NCBI RefSeq assembly: GCF_025399195.1
Contig: NW_026252138.1
Location: 114,261-178,260 of the forward strand
Length of the DNA: 64,000 nucleotides
Origin: Umbelopsis ramanniana AG
Taxonomy: Eukaryota; Mucoromycota; Umbelopsidomycetes; Umbelopsidales; Umbelopsidaceae
Reading direction: 5' to 3'
Below are positions 60,613 to 64,000 of the stretch, one piece after another. Position 1 is the stretch's first letter, and each line of letters starts with the position of its first letter. The position numbers and the translations under genes are program-made. The notes below the pieces were generated by a model. It saw only the letters and a list, made by a program, of their open reading frames with translations. It did not search any database and was not told where the DNA came from.

Positions 60613-62854
60613 CTATTCCAACAGTGTGGTTTCTTCTACCTCTATGGAAGTCTCTATGGATGTCACTGTAGGCGGAGGAAGATCCAGCTTTTGTCGCTTA
60701 GTAGGCGTTGAAGATCCTGACTCTACAAGCTCGACAATTGATTCCGGCTCAGTATCCTTCTGAGGCGGCCGCGCCACTTTGGAGCTTTTAAACTTGTTTT
60801 CAATTCCAATCAAACTGCAGAATGCCTCTGTTTGCGGATTGGAGTATGGAATGACTATGAATTCGGCAATCAATAAGACTGCGGCAAATGAGTGCGTGTG
60901 GCAAAATTGAGTAACTGAAAAACTCACTGTTCTCTGCGATCTCTTGCGGGGTCATTCGATGTGTATAATCATGATACGGTGCAGTCAACACAAAGTTGTT
61001 CGGTATTCTCAAATCCAGGGCGCCTTCGTCAACCTGTTTTTGCAGTTCTTCAATTTTCTGATCAATTTGACTGTAGTATGGAGTTAGTTGCAAAGCCAGC
61101 ATCATGACAAAATCTGTAACAAATCATACCTATAGAGTATATTGTCTGAAGGTATAGCAGGTTGGTGGTGTTGCAAGCTGAGATACTGTTGCGTAACTTG
61201 GGTAATTGCCAGCCATTCCAAGTCATATTCAAATGTGAGATTTTCATCTACAGATGGAACATCCAGCACCTATGTATAGGAGTTAGATTCATTGAGATGA
61301 AACGTTTTAACAGCATATCACCTGTGCTACCTGTAGGAAGTCTCTTCTAGGCAAGCACTTGTCAAGACTCAAGAAACGTGTAGATTGGGTAACTTCATGG
61401 TAATCATATCATGAATAATTTGATTCATTTTGTCATGGTCCGAACAACAATGGAATTACCTTGGTTTACTACTTCCAATGCTGGTACCTTTTCAGTTGTT
61501 TCGTTTATCAGTTCATCGTGAATCTCTGCCGTATGTGGAGTGTGGGTGGGTACGCTCTTCGCGGACTCCGTAATGACATTGGTCATAACGGAAGTGGTGG
61601 CAGGTTCATCAAAGTCATCGTCATCCATGATGATCTCATCAGGATTGCTGGTTGCAATGACTTGTGTACTTGCTGTATTTGAAGCTGGCGTACTCATATC
61701 TACAGGAGTTTCATTAAGGTTGACGCTAGGTGTATCAAGAACGTCATCGTCATCATCATCATCCATGGATATAACTATTTCATCGGGATTGTCGACCTTG
61801 ATTTCCATTCCGCCAGATTGAGGGCCAGGAGGACCTGGCACATTTCTCGCAAACCGGTTTACCCAAGCATCGTGGTTTACCAACGCTGGAAATTTAACAT
61901 GCAAATGGGCTGAAAACCAATATTTTGGAACGAGCTTGTCTAGAAGCTCTTCATTAGCTCTACTACCGAGATCATTTCTCGCGACCTATAGAAAGAGGAA
62001 GACATGAATGTTAAAAGGATTATGATTACGTAGGCTTGCTGGGGTCAATCACACTGAAATATTACTCACCTCTGCCCTAAAGTGCTTCTTTATTCTTAAC
62101 AGTTTTTGCACGTCTCCAAACTGCTCGATTCCGCGAGGCCAGTCGTGAGTCAACATAATGTCAATCGGTTGCCTCAAAAGACCTAGCTTCCGTATATCGT
62201 ATTTTCTAACATGGTAGATACTCCTCATGTCTGAAGTTGAATAGGGTGCTTTCTCGTAATGGCCGTTGTTGTAATGGTGTGCATTGAATATTCCTGAACT
62301 ACCAGCTATGCGAACCCCTCCAAATTTGATGACACCAGCCCACCCGAGAAAATACAAGTTTTTAGCAGCCCAGCCGCCATAAAAGCTGTGGATATATACG
62401 ATGAATAAATGGTGGTTCAGTGAGCCCTGGTAACGTTAGTACTTACAGCTCCCATAGGTAATTGCTGGCTTCGTGGTTTCCGCCGATGAAAACGGTAGGA
62501 TAAGGCACCTCTTTGGTTCCCGAATAGTATTTGTGAAAAGTGCCTATCTGCTGGTACTTTTTCGGAACTGCCATGCATTCCAAGTCTGCTACGTTTCTAA
62601 TGGCCTGATTGAAAAAGGTTGGGTGAATACGCTTGGATTAAGCTGAAAAAGCCGCACAGTTTAACACGCTACCTGGAAGTCGCCACAGATCAAAACCAGA
62701 TCGATCTTGATTCCTTCTTTGTGCTCCAAAAGCCGAATGGAACCATAAATGTCGTCCAATTGACCATGGCAACAACCTTCTACTGCTATCTAAACAGAAA
62801 ATGAACAAACAGGTCATTATAACAAGCTTTGTCAAATGTGGTGGGTACCTTCAT
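60613..62854 (-). CDS. DBR1: RNA lariat debranching enzyme DBR1
   Basis: Exons run 62849-62854 (ATG AAG only), 62673-62789, 62447-62604, 62070-62385, about 61460-61985, then several small exons to the stop at 60613. The N-terminal calcineurin-like metallophosphoesterase domain holds the metal ligands of the family: [44 protein letters not shown] and [11 protein letters not shown]. The later exons [17 protein letters not shown] and [12 protein letters not shown] form the DBR1 C-terminal domain, interrupted by an acidic low-complexity insert. DBR1 hydrolyses the 2'-5' branch bond of excised intron lariats. The tail ([13 protein letters not shown]) resembles a nuclear-localisation stretch. In an intron-rich genome it is likely essential for intron turnover. 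Exons after 61400 were placed from content, not every boundary. Confidence 0.9.
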
Positions 62855-63133
62855 GGTTGTCCAGTGCTCGCGTCAAGACACATCGGAACCATAAATTTGT
62901 CTTTTTAAATTTTTTTTTGGCCTGAACAAAACGGCATTAACACAATGGTGCCCAGCAAAGCGATATACAAAACATACGTATCCTTTATGGTAGCAAGATG
63001 AAAGCGAGAATGTAAAATGTACATGTAGAAGCAAATGTATAAAGGGATGCAAATACAGAAGAGCATAAAAGAGAAAGACAGAAAAGAAAACTGGTATCGA
63101 GGGGATGCATGAAATGTAGAAATAAGATAAACC

Positions 63134-64000
63134 TTATAGAGACGACACACTGTCCAAGTGTGAATGGTCTTCACCTTCTACAACGAGCAAAGATTTTTGA
63201 TCTCTGCTCTCAGTACTTCCATTGCTTGTTGAATCGAAAGCTGGCAATTCCACGATATCCAATTCTGACGTCGGTTCGGTGGTAGGTACCATTTGGAGGG
63301 GTGCATCGACAATATTGGGGGAAGGTGCGACATGGTTACCTTGCCCATCTGCTGCTGGTTCCGGCCGTTCGCGCATACCATTGACGACAGAATTGAATAA
63401 CGGCTCATCATCGTCATCCTCTTCTTCATTTACTCCTTCGAGAATCTCACTGTCGTTCTGTGTTCGTCGTCGATTCTGCTCAGTTGTGTTTGCAGTATCA
63501 GATGATGCCGATTGCTCTGATTGCTGTTGTTGTTGAGTTCGTCGACGCTCTTCCTCTTCAAGCAACGACAATCGAACGGCTTCCATCACCATGAGATCCT
63601 CTAAGTCCATATTTTGTAAATTCATTCGGCGCATGGCAGCCGAAACAAAATATTCGTTAGAAGCTGCTGAAGAAGCAGACCGACCAGGTCGAGTCATGAT
63701 GGAACCTATCGCTCCACCTACGCCTCTGCTTCTTGTGGAATTGGCTTGAGTAGCCGAGTTTCGACGAGAACCCGGGGCAGCTCTTGAGACATCCAGCATT
63801 CTGTTCCAATCAGGTCGAATGTGATCTAAACATAGTAAAAACCGGACGAATTATTACGCTTGCTCTGACGTTTGCTGGGCACAGAAAAAGTCCGACAGAA
63901 AAGGGAAAAAAAAAAAAAAACCCTTACCAACAAGGACAACCTCAGGATCTTTGTGACTCACGCTTTGTCTTCGTGGTTTACTGGTACCAGTTCCTTTACC
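63134..64000 (-). CDS. Sip5-like protein, C-terminal part (5' end outside window)
   Basis: The stop is at 63134-63136. The last exons contain VDHIRPDWNRML across a splice site (63.83 kb, acceptor GTTTAG) and AAMRRMNLQNMDLEDLMVME followed by AVRLSLLEEEERRR, the signature helix of the fungal Sip5 family. The rest is Gln/Ser/acidic low complexity. Yeast Sip5 binds the Snf1 kinase and a type 1 phosphatase subunit, and the family often carries a RING-like zinc finger upstream, which here would lie past position 64000. The upstream exon visible near 63930-64000 (GKGTGTSKPRRQSVSHKDPE) continues beyond the window. Confidence 0.75.

Overview
The window is nuclear DNA of a fungus, most likely an early-diverging one of the Mucoromycota (Mucorales-like). 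The evidence is moderate to low G+C, many short introns of about 55-110 nt with GTAAGT/GTGAGT-type donors, pyrimidine-rich promoters, and a gene set mixing typical fungal genes (ADE2-type AIR carboxylase, DUR3 urea transporter, Uds1, Sip5, GATA factor) with genes usually thought of as animal genes and mostly missing from yeasts and moulds (WDR81, Integrator subunit 9, 4E-T, JTB, SmgGDS/RAP1GDS1, a TMEM94-like P-type ATPase). The species assignment is inference. No rRNA, CRISPR array, intact transposon or convincing intact tRNA gene was seen.

Layout. 1-11.2 kb, minus strand: a TMEM94-like pump (3' end cut off by the window edge), an unrecognised disordered protein, and a large WDR81-type pseudokinase-BEACH-WD40 gene. 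11.9-15.9 kb, plus strand: a short-chain dehydrogenase (SDR) cluster with one dead copy, one intact copy behind a duplicated 35-bp CCAAT/TATA-like promoter unit, an 83-bp relic of another copy, and a second intact copy. 16.4-18.3 kb: ADE2. 18.4-22.7 kb, minus: a Rogdi/Rav2 homologue and a 4E-T-like eIF4E-binding protein. 23.2-25.2 kb: an F-box protein. 27.2-28.2 kb, minus: a GATA factor. 29.1-39.6 kb, plus: INTS9, Uds1 coiled-coil protein, DH-PH RhoGEF. 40.1-49.6 kb, minus: a giant Sel1-repeat protein with an N-myristoylation signal, then DUR3. 50.6-52.5 kb, plus: a CRAL-TRIO protein. 52.7-64 kb: mostly minus-strand genes for a WWE-like mini-protein, RAP1GDS1, GH20 beta-hexosaminidase, JTB homologue, lariat debranching enzyme DBR1 and a Sip5-like protein (5' end cut off), with a 59-residue membrane protein on the plus strand.

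Functional links. DUR3 has four GATA-factor motifs in its promoter and the window also encodes a GATA factor, which fits nitrogen control. The RhoGEF and the SmgGDS homologue both act on small GTPases. WDR81 and Rogdi/Rav2 both act on endolysosomes (phosphoinositide control and V-ATPase assembly). Coordinates of single- and few-exon genes were traced by hand from splice sites with phase checks; where an end is uncertain this is stated. All family names rest on motif recognition by eye, without database searches.
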